A DNA stretch of 64,000 nt, taken from the NCBI GenBank assembly GCA_022376515.1, contig WTXI01000043.1, forward strand, positions 186,001 through 250,000. The letters run 5' to 3'. A program made the translations under genes and the position numbers. This document shows positions 43,441 through 56,200 of the stretch, one piece after another (within the stretch, counting starts at the first letter, position 1; each line of letters begins with the position of its first letter). Source of the DNA: Lactifluus volemus. Its lineage: Eukaryota; Basidiomycota; Agaricomycetes; Russulales; Russulaceae. Below the pieces are notes generated by a model. It was not told where the DNA came from and ran no database searches. It was given only the letters and a program-made list of their open reading frames with translations.

Positions 43441-46400
43441 AAAAACAAGTATTTCTCTTTAGATCTTCGATCTCTTTTTCATTTTAAATCTCAGATTTAC
43501 TTTTATGGTAATCTTCATCCGCCGACTCATCTGCCGGTTTCGACTCCGGCCGTCCGGAGAGTCCCATGTTATTCCCTTCCTTCCGACCGTCTCTAAACAT
43601 GGAACGAACGGTTCATCAGAAATCTGAATTGAATCAACTCCAGCGCATTTCCCCCTCGCTAGTTTCACTCCTCGTGGCGTCATTTCCTTCTCCCGATTTT
43701 CACACGCTTTGTTGTTGGTTGCTTTCATAACCCATGAAAATCATAATATCCTAATTCCAAATTCCGTATTCCTGAATTCACTTCTCTGATCCCCTTTGTA
43801 TAACCGTCACTATATGTTACACATCTTAGCGTAACACATATCGTAGTGCCTGTTCCCGTGCCTGCTCTAGAAAGAAAAAAACAAGTGCGGCTTTGCCGCC
43901 CCTGTCTACTAACAGGCACCCATACACCACAACCTAGAGCCTAGGCTCGCTATCCCGTGTCTAGTTAGCGATGCCGTGAGACGACATCTCTTTAACTAAA
44001 TTACGTTCCGCATGTTTTCTTTTCGCAACTCGAGCACACACGTGCTTATTGCTCCACACACATGCCACCACAAGAGAGACCAAAATCACCCTAACTACGG
44101 AAATAACCAACAAATGGCGGGGTTCATAAATTTCAAGTTGTCATCAACACAAGGTACTGGGCTATCGCATTTCCGAGGGCGGAGTGTGGAGAGAACCCTT
44201 GTGTGCGCTTTTTTTTTTCTTTTCGGAGTTGGAGAGAAGAAGGAGAGGGGAGGGGGGGGGCGCGGAAGTAAGAATGGGGAGGAAGCGAAGGACTAGGGAA
44301 AGAAGGGCGAAAAGGCGAGAGATCTAGAGGGGCCCCTGGGACTGGCTGGCAGAACACTTGTGCAGGCAATTGCCACTACTTGCTGAATCTAAAAAAGATA
44401 TCAGGCACATCCCAGCGCCCGTACTTGCATATACTGTACGCCCTGCCCTGCTCAACGGCGACATCCCTTGCCTTCGTCACGCTGCCCTTTCTGCCACAAA
44501 CACCAAAATGGGCAGGTGTGAAGTCCCATCGATAAACATATAAGTATCAAATCGGAAGGCGGGCGCTCTCCACCATCGATAGTGGCTGGCGCCCGATCTC
44601 GGTTACCGGCCCGATGTCCTATGTTTTTTTTTTTTTTTCGCTTGGCGCTTGGTCCACCGGTCTTTCAAAACTTATATTGATAAAATATAAAAAATATTTA
44701 GTTTAGAGATCTGTGTTTACGTTGTTGTTTTTCGTGGCGTTTATCGACGACCTTTGCCGCGGCAAAACTTGAACTTTTCTTGCGTTTCGCTGGCGTTTCT
44801 TATATCTGCTTGTGGCTCTAATGGATCAAAAAATTGGGAAGTGTTTATGCCCCTCTTCTACTTTTCTCTCCCCCCTCCTTCCTCGGGGAGTCGGATTTAC
44901 CCTTTTGATAATTTGGGTTGAATTGCCAACTCGCTTGAGCGGAAGAGAAGGAAGAGAAAGGCAAGAAGACCTTCACTTCGCTTGCGCGCGCAGACGCGGG
45001 CCCTTTGGCGCCTGCGCGGCAGGGGGGCTTTGTAGCTGCCACTTTGAATATTTCTGCATAAACAAGAATTTTTTGGTATATATTAATCTCATAAAGTCCC
45101 GTAGGGGGTACTTGTTATGCCGCGCTCAGTGAAATTTTTTGCGTACCAGAAAGCCACGGAATCTGTCTCGGCCATGCTCACCCTTCACCCCTATTGGTTG
45201 TAGCCGTAGAGGTAGCCCTAGTAATCGTGTCAACTCCGAGTCAAAGTTCCTGACTGCTGCTTCTCAACTTCCTTTTTTTTAAATCTCTTCCTTCTCAATA
45301 CTGCAGTACCCTCGCACGAACGAACAAGCCCCACGCATGCACGTGTAAAACGATCGTGCTACTAACTTACTATAACTTTCGGACACGACGACACACGGAA
45401 CAGGGAACGCGGCAGTGATCGACCTCAAGAAGCGCAAACGGAGAAAAAAGGGGGGGGGTGGGGGAAGATAGATGGGCAGGTATGGGTACTTGTAACTTAG
45501 TTTTGGAGGCGCTACCTACTTTACTGATGTACATAGTATGTAATAAGGTGTTGCTTTTCATTTTTCAGCAGAGCCCACATCTCGCTGCGTTGTGTTGCCC
45601 CCCTCCCCCGTACGATGCCCTCTCCCAGGTTTACAGCTGGCAGGCAATCGGTGGCGCGGGGCTGTCCGCGAAGTTGACAGGTACACATACTCACCCATGC
45701 AGGCAGGCAGGTCAAAGACCCCCCTAATGGACGGACAGCTAGACACACTCCTTGCGTGCACGTACCACGTTCCCCCGGGAAGTCGGAGTGGTGTGGTGGG
45801 AAGCGCGTGTCTCACATTTCCAGATTGAGATAGTGCAGTAGTGCGTATACTACGTACGGCCGGTTAGCTGCGCATTGCATCAGTTGCACCCAGCCCTGGT
45901 CTACACTCCCTAGCACCTGATTACGCGCTCGCGGCCGAGTAGGTGTGTGTCATGGGCGCAAAATGAGCAAACGTGCGTCGTATGCTTTGCTCTGCGGGGG
46001 TGATTCTGAGATTCGAACGAAGTTAGGGTTGAGAATGAATGAATGAACGAAGGCACCGGATCTTGGGCGTTACTTTTTGCGAAGTTCATGAGAGAAAAGG
46101 AAATTGACTTGTCTTCTTTCCTATGGGCCTATACGAACGGTATGTGGGAATGGAGTCTGGTGCTGGCGTGGCAATAGCACATCATCTGAGCCTCACATAC
46201 ACTTCGCCCGAGCAACAAGGTCAGCGGCCGTAGTTCCAGCACAGATTGGAGAGGAGGGGCGGTTGCGAGCACCCGCGCCCATCATATCTCTGCGAGTGAG
46301 CTGACTTCCGGGCCCCTGGCGTCCATTTCGGGCGGACCCCGCCGAGGGGAGTCTAGTCACGAACTACAGAGTTGTTTTGCCACGTACACACTATGATCTT

Positions 46401-49400
46401 TAGACACCCCAAACAGAGTTGTTGAGCTGTCATTACCGTGGGCAAGAGCTCCGCGTGTCGGTTTTGGGAAGCCAGCGATCACTCGAGGCGCCACTGAGTA
46501 GAACGTTCGACTGGGTCCGACGCCCAACGTCGAAGTAGCTCAGGTGCTTGTGGGGTTATATCAAAACTTGCATTGAACCCATGTGCTGTCATAAATCGCT
46601 AGTCCGAAGAGGCGAGTCGCAGTACACAAGTTTGCGCCATGCGTGATCTGTATACCCATATGGTCTGCGTGATCATGACATTGACGGACGAGCACTGTAT
46701 CCGACCTGAGGCCATAGCGTAGATGGTTGCCAGTTGCTAGCCCAATTGCCCTCGGCTATTGGGCTTGCGCGCAGCTACGCTGGTGCTGACCATAGGGCCG
46801 ACGGAGAATCGTCGAGGTATTGTCGTCGTTTCTTGTCGTCGGGGGTTGTAATACGGAGAATGTCGCAGAAGTAACCCTGCATACAAGGTAAATAGGGTGG
46901 CTGTAAGCACGCCCTCCTCTCGCAGTTGCATTTCCTGAAATGGACGCGTTCAGGGAGAGGCAAAACCCTGCAAATTAATAAATGAGCCTGTTACCAGCAA
47001 ACCGCGGAGAGTTCCTTCGGTCATTCCTCTATATTGACCTCTTCCCGAAAGCCCGTTCCCTTCCATCCGACTGTCGTGCGAGCAAACGTGGAAAGTCAAG
47101 GGAATATTCGGAATGACGAGCGTCCCGCCATAACCTCGCATGCCTTCGCAAGTCTGTTCAGACGCAGTAAGGTTGGCGGATCACTTCCATCTCTGTCCTT
47201 TGAAGGGAAATGGGTGCGGACGTCAGGGTTGTCGATAGAAGTACAACGTGAAAACGAGAAACGGAAGAAAACTGCACGACATCTTCGGTAGATTGCGCCA
47301 TGCGCCGCGACACCGGATTGGATTAGTTTTTGGTTGAAACACCCACGTCTGCTTAAAATAGACAAAACCAAACGGAGGCATTATTGTGAAAAGGTGAAAG
47401 GGAGGGGTTACGCAGGTAGGTTCGTCTGTCGATCGACGGGACTCCGAAACGGAGTGAAGAAAAAATGAAAGAAGAGTTCGACAGGTGACCGCGCTGGACA
47501 AATGAGAACGGTTAGAACGGCTTACAGAATGTGGGGAAGCGGGGGAAGCGAGGAGGTACGTATAACATTCGAACACGCACTTGGGTACACAGTACAGCGT
47601 GGTGTTCCACACGGGATCGAACAACAGCACGCGGGGACAGGACAAAGGGTAAGTCAGGGCAGAGGGAAATGAAATGCAACAATCACCTGATCGCTCGTGT
47701 CTCGGAGACACGCGATGTCACAAGACCAAACCTACTCTATCGAAGGTCGGTCGTATGTTGCGTGGGTTTTTCGACGTTACAGCAATTCGCCCGGCTTGGA
47801 GAAAGAAGAAATGCAATTACCTCTTTCAAAGTTGCGCGTCAGGGTCGGTGCCGGGGTAACATCACGGGACTTGCATGCGCCCACGCACGGCCCGGACGTT
47901 TCTGGAACGGCAGCCGTCTTAGCGCCAAAGGGGTTGCGGTTGACGAGCAGGCCAAAACGATACTGCACTCCAGCGAGCGCTGTATGGGAAAGCGCTCCGG
48001 GAGCGCTTGGGTGAAATCTGCATTCGCACTAAACGGGGAAGAGAAACTGCTAGCGTCAATCACTGCCTAATTCTGATCGAATCATTTACCTCAGGGCGCA
48101 AGCCCGCGTGCGCCGCCCCAACCCCTTTCACGTCACCGTACGCCATTCCAGACCGACGCACTATAAAAAAATATACTTGTCCGTTGTTCCTAGCCTGCGT
48201 AAGGCTCTTTGAGCGCTCTCAAACCGAAGAAAAACTTGCGCAGAACAGTTGCTAAATTGAGAAGGGGCTACAATGAATAAAACCTTTTCAAACTCTCCGA
48301 TACGACTACCGAAAAAACGACCCTTCAGTAGTTAATTTGGGGGCGCGGTTTTCCCTTACCTTGAGCTGTGGCCTATATGCAAGCGCCGTTTAATTGCATA
48401 TTTCACTTCCAGAGACACATCAACGTCTGTCGTATGGCCAGTCCATGCCGTTACATCCAACTCCAAGTTCACAGCGTCACATGATTTGTGGACAAGTCCC
48501 AAAGGAACATCGCCTGACGGTCAAGACTAGAAATTATCAAGGCTTGACGGCAAGCAAATAGTGACGAAGAATTCCAGACCCTATAGCGGATCAAGTAACT
48601 CCTGGTCAAAAAGAAGCAAGAATCCCAGCCCCAGAGCGTTTTCGCTCGCCCGAATCAGGTGAGTATCAGAATGTGACGTGATGGGCATGAAAGGAGAATA
48701 CGCCAAGTATGTTGGGTGAGAAACTGCAAGGTCTCGGCTAGAAGCTGTGGAGAAGGCTCCCAAACAAGGCTCCTAACTTGTCTCATGAGGAAGGCAGTTG
48801 GTTACAAGACGTCACTAGCCGGGTGTCTCCTGCAAGAGCATACACAAGGAGGTGAGATCCGAGAAACCTTCGATGGGAATGATCAGTGCTGACCGGTGAC
48901 CCAGGAAGTGTCTGATCACCTGACTTTGAGCGTTACATCGGGGTCAGCTCTGATCGTTGGGCCGAGTTGTTGATTTTGAAAATACTTCTCCCATAAGAGG
49001 AGAGAGCATGGGACCGTAGACTATACACTCGCATGGTAACCGTTACCCAGTCGAGCCAAACTACGTCATCGTTAGTAAACAGGCACATCCAAGACCATCA
49101 CGGGTTACAACTAAACAGGACCGGGACGTGATCTCAGTGGAAATTCCAGAAAGCGGACCGATAACTGTTCTCGAATAAAGGGTGCCATAGGAGTTTCATA
49201 AATTGACAGTCAGCTAGGTGGTTGTCAAAAAGTGGGGCACGCCGGCTTAAATGAGTATCAAAAGCGCTTGGAAAATCCGGGGGGTGGTCACTGGAACTCG
49301 GAGATGAAAAGAAAGGGCGCACATGTGAGTGCCCTAGACTTGTTGTCGCCTCCGTTGTCAAAGCCTAGAAGGAAGGAAGCCGGAGACAGGTGAACTTGAA

Positions 49401-49473
49401 CGCCGTGACAGTCAAGAAATAGAAAGCTCGCTTGTCAGAACTTAGTCAGCAATACAGAAGAGCCGCAACCCCA
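43441..49473. other. 6-kb gene-free upstream region
   Basis: No coding region is supported. There are homopolymer runs at about 44211-44220 (T), 44243-44260 (G-rich), 44626-44638 (T) and 45448-45462 (G-rich). The longest frames (47531-48070 + and 47223-47711 -) overlap each other on opposite strands, lack motifs and have no introns with coding continuations. At about 46510-46538 a small stem (TTCGAC/GTCGAA) occurs. The region may hold long regulatory DNA or non-coding transcripts for the GATA gene. Confidence 0.45.
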
Positions 49474-50072
49474 ATGTCCCACACGCACTACTTAACTGCT
49501 GAAGGATCCGCCTCGCTCCCAAACACTGGCAGTTCCTCAAGTGCGCCGGCTCAGACTGCTCCTGACATCCTGGCGTTCTCCTATGACTCAAGCTTGGTTT
49601 ATGTCACACCAGGAGAATCCTACGATGTACGTCTTTTGATTGATTTATTTTTTCAATTGTCGGCGATCTGTCGCTCAATCGTGTGCATTTAACAACTATT
49701 GGGTATATATAGCAAGCCATAGAAAGTGCTCAGGATGCCTTTCCAGAGCTTAGAGATGTTGATCGTGACTTGATATGCTTGGAAGTCCGCGTGATCGTCA
49801 ATAACCAGACCCAGCACAAGAGGGCACGAATCAGCCGAACTGCTTGGCCCGTCGTCCTTCCCACGCTCGTGCGATACGAGATTGTGCATGTCCGCGTCGC
49901 ATCCCCTCCTCACGCCAATGCGGTCTCCCAGCCGCCTCCCTACGCTTCTGAAGGAAGCTGTGTTACGGATAATGATGCTAAAGGGCCGCAATCCTCGCAC
50001 TCGAACCCGCACTCGCGCCCAAAATCCCTCACGACCCGTGTCATTGAACTTTTTTTTTCCAGGTCACGTTGA
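49474..50072 (+). CDS. Conserved basidiomycete hypothetical protein
   Basis: Two exons (49474-49626 and 49713-50072) join in phase to 170 aa. After a Ser/Ala-rich start comes ILAFSYDSSLVYVTPGESYD, then QAIESAQDAFPELRDVDRDL, and a beta-rich segment LICLEVRVIVNNQTQHKRAR. ISRTAWPVVLPTLVRYEIVH follows, then a Pro-rich tail (QPPPYASEG). The alternation of one helix and several strands resembles small unnamed proteins I know from agaricomycetes, but no function is established. No signal peptide or membrane span. The gene stands alone. Confidence 0.6.
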
Positions 50073-51278
50073 CTTTATGTACTTCTCCCCTCACCTGTAC
50101 TACTATACCACTGGTTTTATGGTCTTCGTGACAGATATATGACCGTGACTGGCACCTCGGGAAGTTTCGGCCCGGGTTACTACTCTGTGCCATTGCAGAG
50201 GCGTCTTGGATAGATCTGCATGTTCAGAGACATTCTTGACTTACCGAGCTAAGACCCTTGATCTACTTTGTTTCACTTTACTTCTTTTACGAGAATCATC
50301 ACGTTAGTAGCATGTTTGGAGCGCCGAGGAGGAACACCAACTTTTTCATTCCCATCCCACACGGAAGATGGAAGGTCTGCGATGACTTCGGATCATTTGG
50401 TTCTTTCTCACTCTGATTCTTCCCGTATTGAAAACCAAGAATTGCGTTCTCATTGCCAGGATGATCTGCTCTTCTCTTCGATGCTGGCAATACGTTCCCT
50501 ATCTGTCACTCAAACGACTTTTTCCCGCATCAGTTAACGTGTACCAGAAACCTTTGTGGCACTACTTAGAGGGCGAAATGAAGGTGCGACACAATAGCAA
50601 GCGTGCTCGGCGAAGAAAAACGAGCGTGAAAAGACCACGCGAGAGAAAAACGAAAGTGGGGCGGAAACGCGATGCCTATTCGACTGACCATGTGGACTAT
50701 TTTTTTAAGTTGTAGATCGATAGCTTGTGTAGATCACTAATCTACGATGCGGATGAACTTAACAAGACAATTATGCTAGACTCGATTGCAGCCCGACACG
50801 GACACTCGGTCTGCACATGGCGCGGGACTATGTCACCCACGCGAGAGGCTAATTTAACTACGTAAAAAGAGGGTCGGAGCGAGAAACTGAATGGTATGGT
50901 AGTTGAACGCTCAGCCGGCCGTGGGCTCTGAAAAGATCTCCCATCACCACTCATACATTCCATTTCTACCGTCGTTTCATAGCGAAGCTGAGCTTCTTTT
51001 CGCTCCCGGGCTAGTCATATAGGTGTGTAACTGATCATTTGTGGCACTCCAGGTGTCCTTCCAAATGCCATGACACTAATGACACTCAGAACACGATGTC
51101 GTAACACTAGTCTACAAAATGCATTTGGGTATGAATGGTTGCCGCGGGCACCTGCCATCCGGGTCCTATAAACTTTTATTTAAGCGACTTTGGGACCTCT
51201 GCGCGGTACACTGGCATCTGCCAACTCAACGTCCCCAATCCTTGGGTCCGAGTCTTGCTAGCTAGCAACGTCACGGCC
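50073..51278. other. Spacer with a basic open frame; promoter of the next gene
   Basis: An open frame at 50428-50715 has a strongly basic C-terminal half (SKRARRRKTSVKRPRERKTK), but no start context or family supports it. A TATAAA box at 51167-51172 lies 107 bases before the ATG of the secreted-protein gene. Confidence 0.4.
51167..51172 (+). promoter_or_regulatory. TATA box candidate
   Basis: TATAAA followed by an A/T-rich stretch, 107 bases upstream of the start codon at 51279. The distance is plausible for a fungal core promoter. Confidence 0.4.
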
Positions 51279-53269
51279 ATGCTCTCACTTTTATTGATAG
51301 CTTTCGTCCCCTTTGCGCTTGCACAGAAATGGTATAGCTTCTTACCTTCAAATTGTCCATGGGATCACGATTCATGAAATATTTCAGGTGTGGTAAAGTG
51401 TACAAACCTGGTGAAGCCGTTGTTCCCCCTGGAGGCCAATTCCCCTTGCCAGCGTCCACGACAACGCCACAATTGGCTTTGAGATGCAATCCCGCTTTGA
51501 TTCCTTTCCTTCCTGATGATCTCCAAAATCCTTCATCTAATCTGATCGTCGTTGACGCCCTCGTGCGAGATACGAAGGTTGCCGGAGCCGAGTCTTTCAT
51601 TCAACCCCCATCAAATGATACCCAACCCCAATTATGTGTAAGCGTATCGCTTGACGGAAAACCTCTGACAACTGGGACTGTGCCTTTGGGTGGATCAAGT
51701 ACCATCCCTTTCTCTTTATCCAAAATCTCTCCTCGACCGGAGCCTTATATTCTATCTTGTACCGCGACGCTATCGTCACCCAAGCAAACCTTCACATCTA
51801 TTCCTGCCAACCTGACTTATCTCCCGACTCCCCCGGCTTCTGTAGGCTCTGTCACGAAGCTAGACCTGCGGAGTGGTGGTCTCCTGGCAAAGCGAGGGCA
51901 CGGGCAAGAAACATATGAGCCTGTCTTCCCCGTTGGGTTCTATACCAACTTTGGAAACTATTTAGAAGGTAATGATACCGTATTGGAGGAGATTAAAAGT
52001 CAAGGGTGCGGGTTCATCTAACCTCTCGAATTGACTGGTTGACACCTGCATCTATACAGGCTCAATGTGGTCAGTATGGGTCGATCTACTATTTGGGTCT
52101 CCCGTAATTTATTGGCCCAGGTACATCCTATCCCACCTTTCGACAATTTGACAGCGTTCAATCTCATGGTTGACAAAATGGAAGAACTTGGCTTATGGCT
52201 CATGTACGACATGCGTTGGTGAGAGTTTTGACACTCACCACGACTTGCCAAAGTTTTTTTGAGATATGTACCCAGGGATTATATGAACTCGACTGCAGTA
52301 ACAGAACAGGTCATGTCTCTCAGGAACCGGTCGAACCTTTTGCTATACTATACTGCGGACGAACCCGACGGTTCGGAAGATCCCCATTCGGCGCCTGCGG
52401 CTGCCGCTGCGCTTATTAAATCTCTAGACCCTTACCGACCATCGTCTGTTGTGCTCAACTGCCAAGACTATTTCTTTACAGATTACGCCGCCGGTACGCC
52501 CATTCTGATGCAAGATACGTATCCCATCGGAATCAACGCGACGTTCAGTGTCAAATGGAAAACGCCTTGCACGCTTATACAAGGAGTCTGTGGATGCGAC
52601 AATTGCGTAGGCGGCTTAGTAGATATCCAGAATCGCATGCTTGATTTTTCCACACGACTCGAGGCACTCGGCTGGGAGCGCTCCAAGACGGTGTGGACTG
52701 TGCCGCAGGGCTTTGGGTCTACTGAGTGCGCAGAATTTTCTTTTATGGCCAAAACATGTCAAAATTCCAGAACAAAGGGGATCATACTGATTGTTTGAGT
52801 TGTTGCGTTTCGTGCTTCCAATAGGTATTGGTCGCGCACTCCAACGGGGGCAGAGTTCCTGGCACAGATCATTATCGCCGTCAATGGGGGCGCGCGAGGC
52901 TCCATTTCCTGGCACGACCCCACCACACCGTCCATAAAGGCAGCCGCGTCCGAATTTGCCCTCGCGTTGCCCGAACTCACGCCCTTCCTGCTGTCCACCT
53001 CTCCATCACTCGTCGGACACTGGCACATTATCAATTACTATCGTCTGGACGTTGGATTTTGGGTTTCTCCGGAAGGAAAAATGCTCGTTATGGCCTCTAA
53101 CCCGAACTACTTTTCCACCAGGATCTCGCTGAGCGAACTGTTTACTGCCGCATCTGTCAATTATACGACATCAGTGAAGCGTCGTGTAGTACTCGATAGT
53201 GGGGCTAGGATCGTGGGTTCATACATCGTGTGTGATAGTGTGCAATCTGGCATATGGATCTTTGGGTGA
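51279..53269 (+). CDS. Secreted glycoside-hydrolase-fold protein
   Basis: Probable extracellular (beta/alpha)-barrel protein of the type annotated in agaricomycetes as 'glycoside hydrolase subgroup catalytic core'. The substrate is unknown. Six exons (51279-51331, 51388-52005, 52060-52069, 52121-52218, 52276-52725, 52825-53269) give 557 aa. A signal peptide MLSLLLIAFVPFALA is cut near AQKW. An N-terminal beta domain follows, then FPVGFYTNFGNYLEGND, LGLWLMYDMRWDYMNSTAV and LLLYYTADEPDGSEDPHSA (barrel strand with acidic DEPDG). Next are ILMQDTYPIGINATFS, CGCDNCVGG, KTVWTVPQGFGSTEYW and GSISWHDPTT. Several N-glycosylation sites are seen. Exon 3 is only 10 nt. The acceptor at 52275 is needed to avoid a stop. 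Confidence 0.8.
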
Positions 53270-56200
53270 TACGGACGGCGCTGAACATGTCCGTGGTGGC
53301 CTGGGGTGATGCGACAGCGTAGGTCCCTTGTGATCAAATAACCTGTATTATGTTTGACAGGAGAAAGTGTTGTTTTCTCGAATGAAAGACATGCCACAAC
53401 GGTGACTGTGTGCCATTAGGAGGGATTAGGATAGTAGGGTACAGGATCATCGATCATCCCGTAGGTATGGTCTATTTACAACACAAAACGGGGCATAGAA
53501 GCGGAGAGCCAAACTATGATGCAAGAACTTGTGACTACCCTTGGTATCAAATAGCGTACTTCAAGTGCTATTGTTCCTTGTGTTTCAGCTTTCCAACACG
53601 GCAGCATCACCTCCAATATTTTGCCCCATCGGGCACTGGCGAAAGTGGCCTCTCATCTCCACGCCTCCCGTGTACAATTGTCGTTCCCAGCTCTTGCGGT
53701 ATGAACAAAAAGGTTGCCATCTATGATCTTAACAAGCACGTGAATGGCTTGTTTAGATCACCCATGGCCTTTTCATGAGCGAGAGAATCGATAGCGTAAA
53801 CACACGCGTGGATGGGTTAAGACCGTGTGAGAGGGCGATGGCTAGTGAGTTCTGATTCATGTCGATTTGGCGCACCTGGGAAATGGTTAGTCTCATTATA
53901 TGCGTGCGCTATCGGTACAGGGACGAGGCTCACATCTACTGCCAGTTTTGGCGAGTTCAAGACCCAAATCGGTCAGGCCAAGTGCTAGCCGCACGGCACC
54001 GCGATTGGTCTTTTTGCACGAAGCTTTCGAAGGTTTGTATTCCCTTGGCCCAAAGCCTCGTGGTGGGACGAAAATTGATCGTGCTGCGGAGTCTTGTGAT
54101 GAGCCCGGATGGGGATGCAGCGTTTAAACCTGGTGACTTCTGAAAGGTCGTGGAAGGTGATGCGGAGACTTGAGTCAACTTGGATGACGAAACGCTGCTA
54201 ACATCCTTTTAAGTTGCGTTTCGTCTCACACTTATCTGGGTATACGTACGGTTGTCCCAAGGAGGGTCGGAGTTGATTCCTGACTGGACGCTGCGCGGGC
54301 AGAGATGGAGGAGACTATGCATAGAGCGACGGTTCGAAAGGAAGATGAGGATGTGAGCGTGCATGACATACCATTACTATGATACGTGCTATACTCTAGA
54401 GTTGCAAATAATAGATGATAAGTGAGGAGTGGGAGGTCGCAAGATGCTAGGGAAAAGGCGAGGATATAATCCTTTTATAATGTCATAGCTCTGGCACTCA
54501 AGGCCCCGAGTAAAGAGAACAGCCTGCCAGCCAGAACACAGGGGAAGTTGAGAACCTGAGTCAAAATTCGCGCTTGAGGTCGCTGGAGTGTTGCTGTGTA
54601 ATTGGGCTCAGGGTAGGTACGATCATGGTGCTTAGGGGATGAAAGGTGCGTAAAGGGGCAGCGCCCAATTATTTCAACAGTTCAGACAGAGTGACCTCAA
54701 TCCAGAAGCTTCAAGAAAAGAAAGGTGTTGTTATAGCCGGAAGTGCCCATCTCTGAACAGAGAAAGGTGGTAAGCTCGGTAAGGAAGCGGAGAAAGGCTA
54801 AAGAGAATGACGGACCCTTTGTATGGAATTCACAGCATGCCGCCTCCTCGTGTCCCACGTGGCTAGTCTGTCCCGGACGCCACAATTGATAGACGTCGAT
54901 AGTCCCTTAGCGCTATGGCCAGTGGCACCGGCGCTGGCAGCGCCATACTGGCACCAATGGTGAACCAATAGCAACGACACAACTTCGGGACTTACGTGGA
55001 AGCCGCAAAGGGCGCAAGTGATCGCGGTCATGGCGGAGACAGCCTGGTAGAGTATACGAAATGAAGTGTGAAGAGTCTAAAGCAAACCCATTCGCGGCCG
55101 GTTAGCCCGAGACGGCAGCAAACAAGTCCAAAGAATACAGACAAATTTTCAAGCGAGGTCACGACAACCCGTGACTTTTCCTCATCCTTACCCAGCTGTT
55201 CCTTACCCAGACTCAGTCACGGTACTTTTGAGTCCATCATGATCATTTCTGATCTGTACAACACATTGCAAATCCTCCCATAATCGAGCCCCAAGCCATC
55301 CGCTGGCATGGCCGCACTACCTTTAGAATGCCGCAGTCCGGTTACTAATGAAGTCCGGTTTTCAAAAAGGTCCGGTTCAGAACACACGGTTCAGAACGCA
55401 TTGCAGCCCTAACGCCTGCTGATTAAATGGTCCATCGGCGGGATTGATCATGGTACACCAGCCTGAGTGACTCCTCCGATGACATTTTATACGGCGCAAC
55501 ATGTTGCAAATATGCCCTTGATTATACGTAGAACGTGCGCTCAGAGTGCCCGGGATACTTAATGAAATGTGATGTGGAATGGGGTATCTGATCCGAGACA
55601 TTCCAGCAAGATCCGGTAGGTAGGTTGCATGCACGCTTGAGGTTTACCGACGATGAAACTCGCGAGATGTGCGCTCTTGTGCCGAATATGGTGATGGGAG
55701 TGGATGTGATCGGAATGAGGCCGCCTGAAATAGGGGGCATCGGACGATGATGTGGGTGGGTTGCTTGTGAGGGCGGTTAAACAACAGTGCAGGACTGAGT
55801 CAGGCAGATGCGAGTGATGGCACTGAGTGCTTCCCCTGTGGTGTTGCGAGTCAGTAACGGTAAGCATGTGTGAACTGTACTGCTACTGAAAACCAGCCAG
55901 GGAGAACCTGCGGGGATCACAATTCCTTCTGGGGGCCGGCCAGTTGGCGGTTGGTGCAGGGCAGGGTAGACAGGGGCAAACGCGGGCATCATTCTGAGGC
56001 GTCAGATTCGCCACCACAGTTCTTGGCGGCGTGCAATATCGGGCTGAATCATGATGCATGATCGTTGATGAGTATATTACCTGTTATGCTCTGGGACTGA
56101 TCAGGGTCGGACAGTCGCATATCAATAACGTGGTGCAGAAGTACTCTTTGTTGCAGTTTGCGGATAAGTGTACTAAGAGGCCGTGACTCGTTATCTTATC

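Noticed and set aside
46500..46545. tRNA-like stem (TTCGAC ... GTCGAA)
   Set aside because: No cloverleaf can be built around it. There is no acceptor stem or T-loop GTTCRA at the right spacing.
47531..48070. 179-codon + frame as a gene
   Set aside because: Overlaps a 162-codon frame on the other strand region, has no domain, basic random-looking composition and no exon partners.
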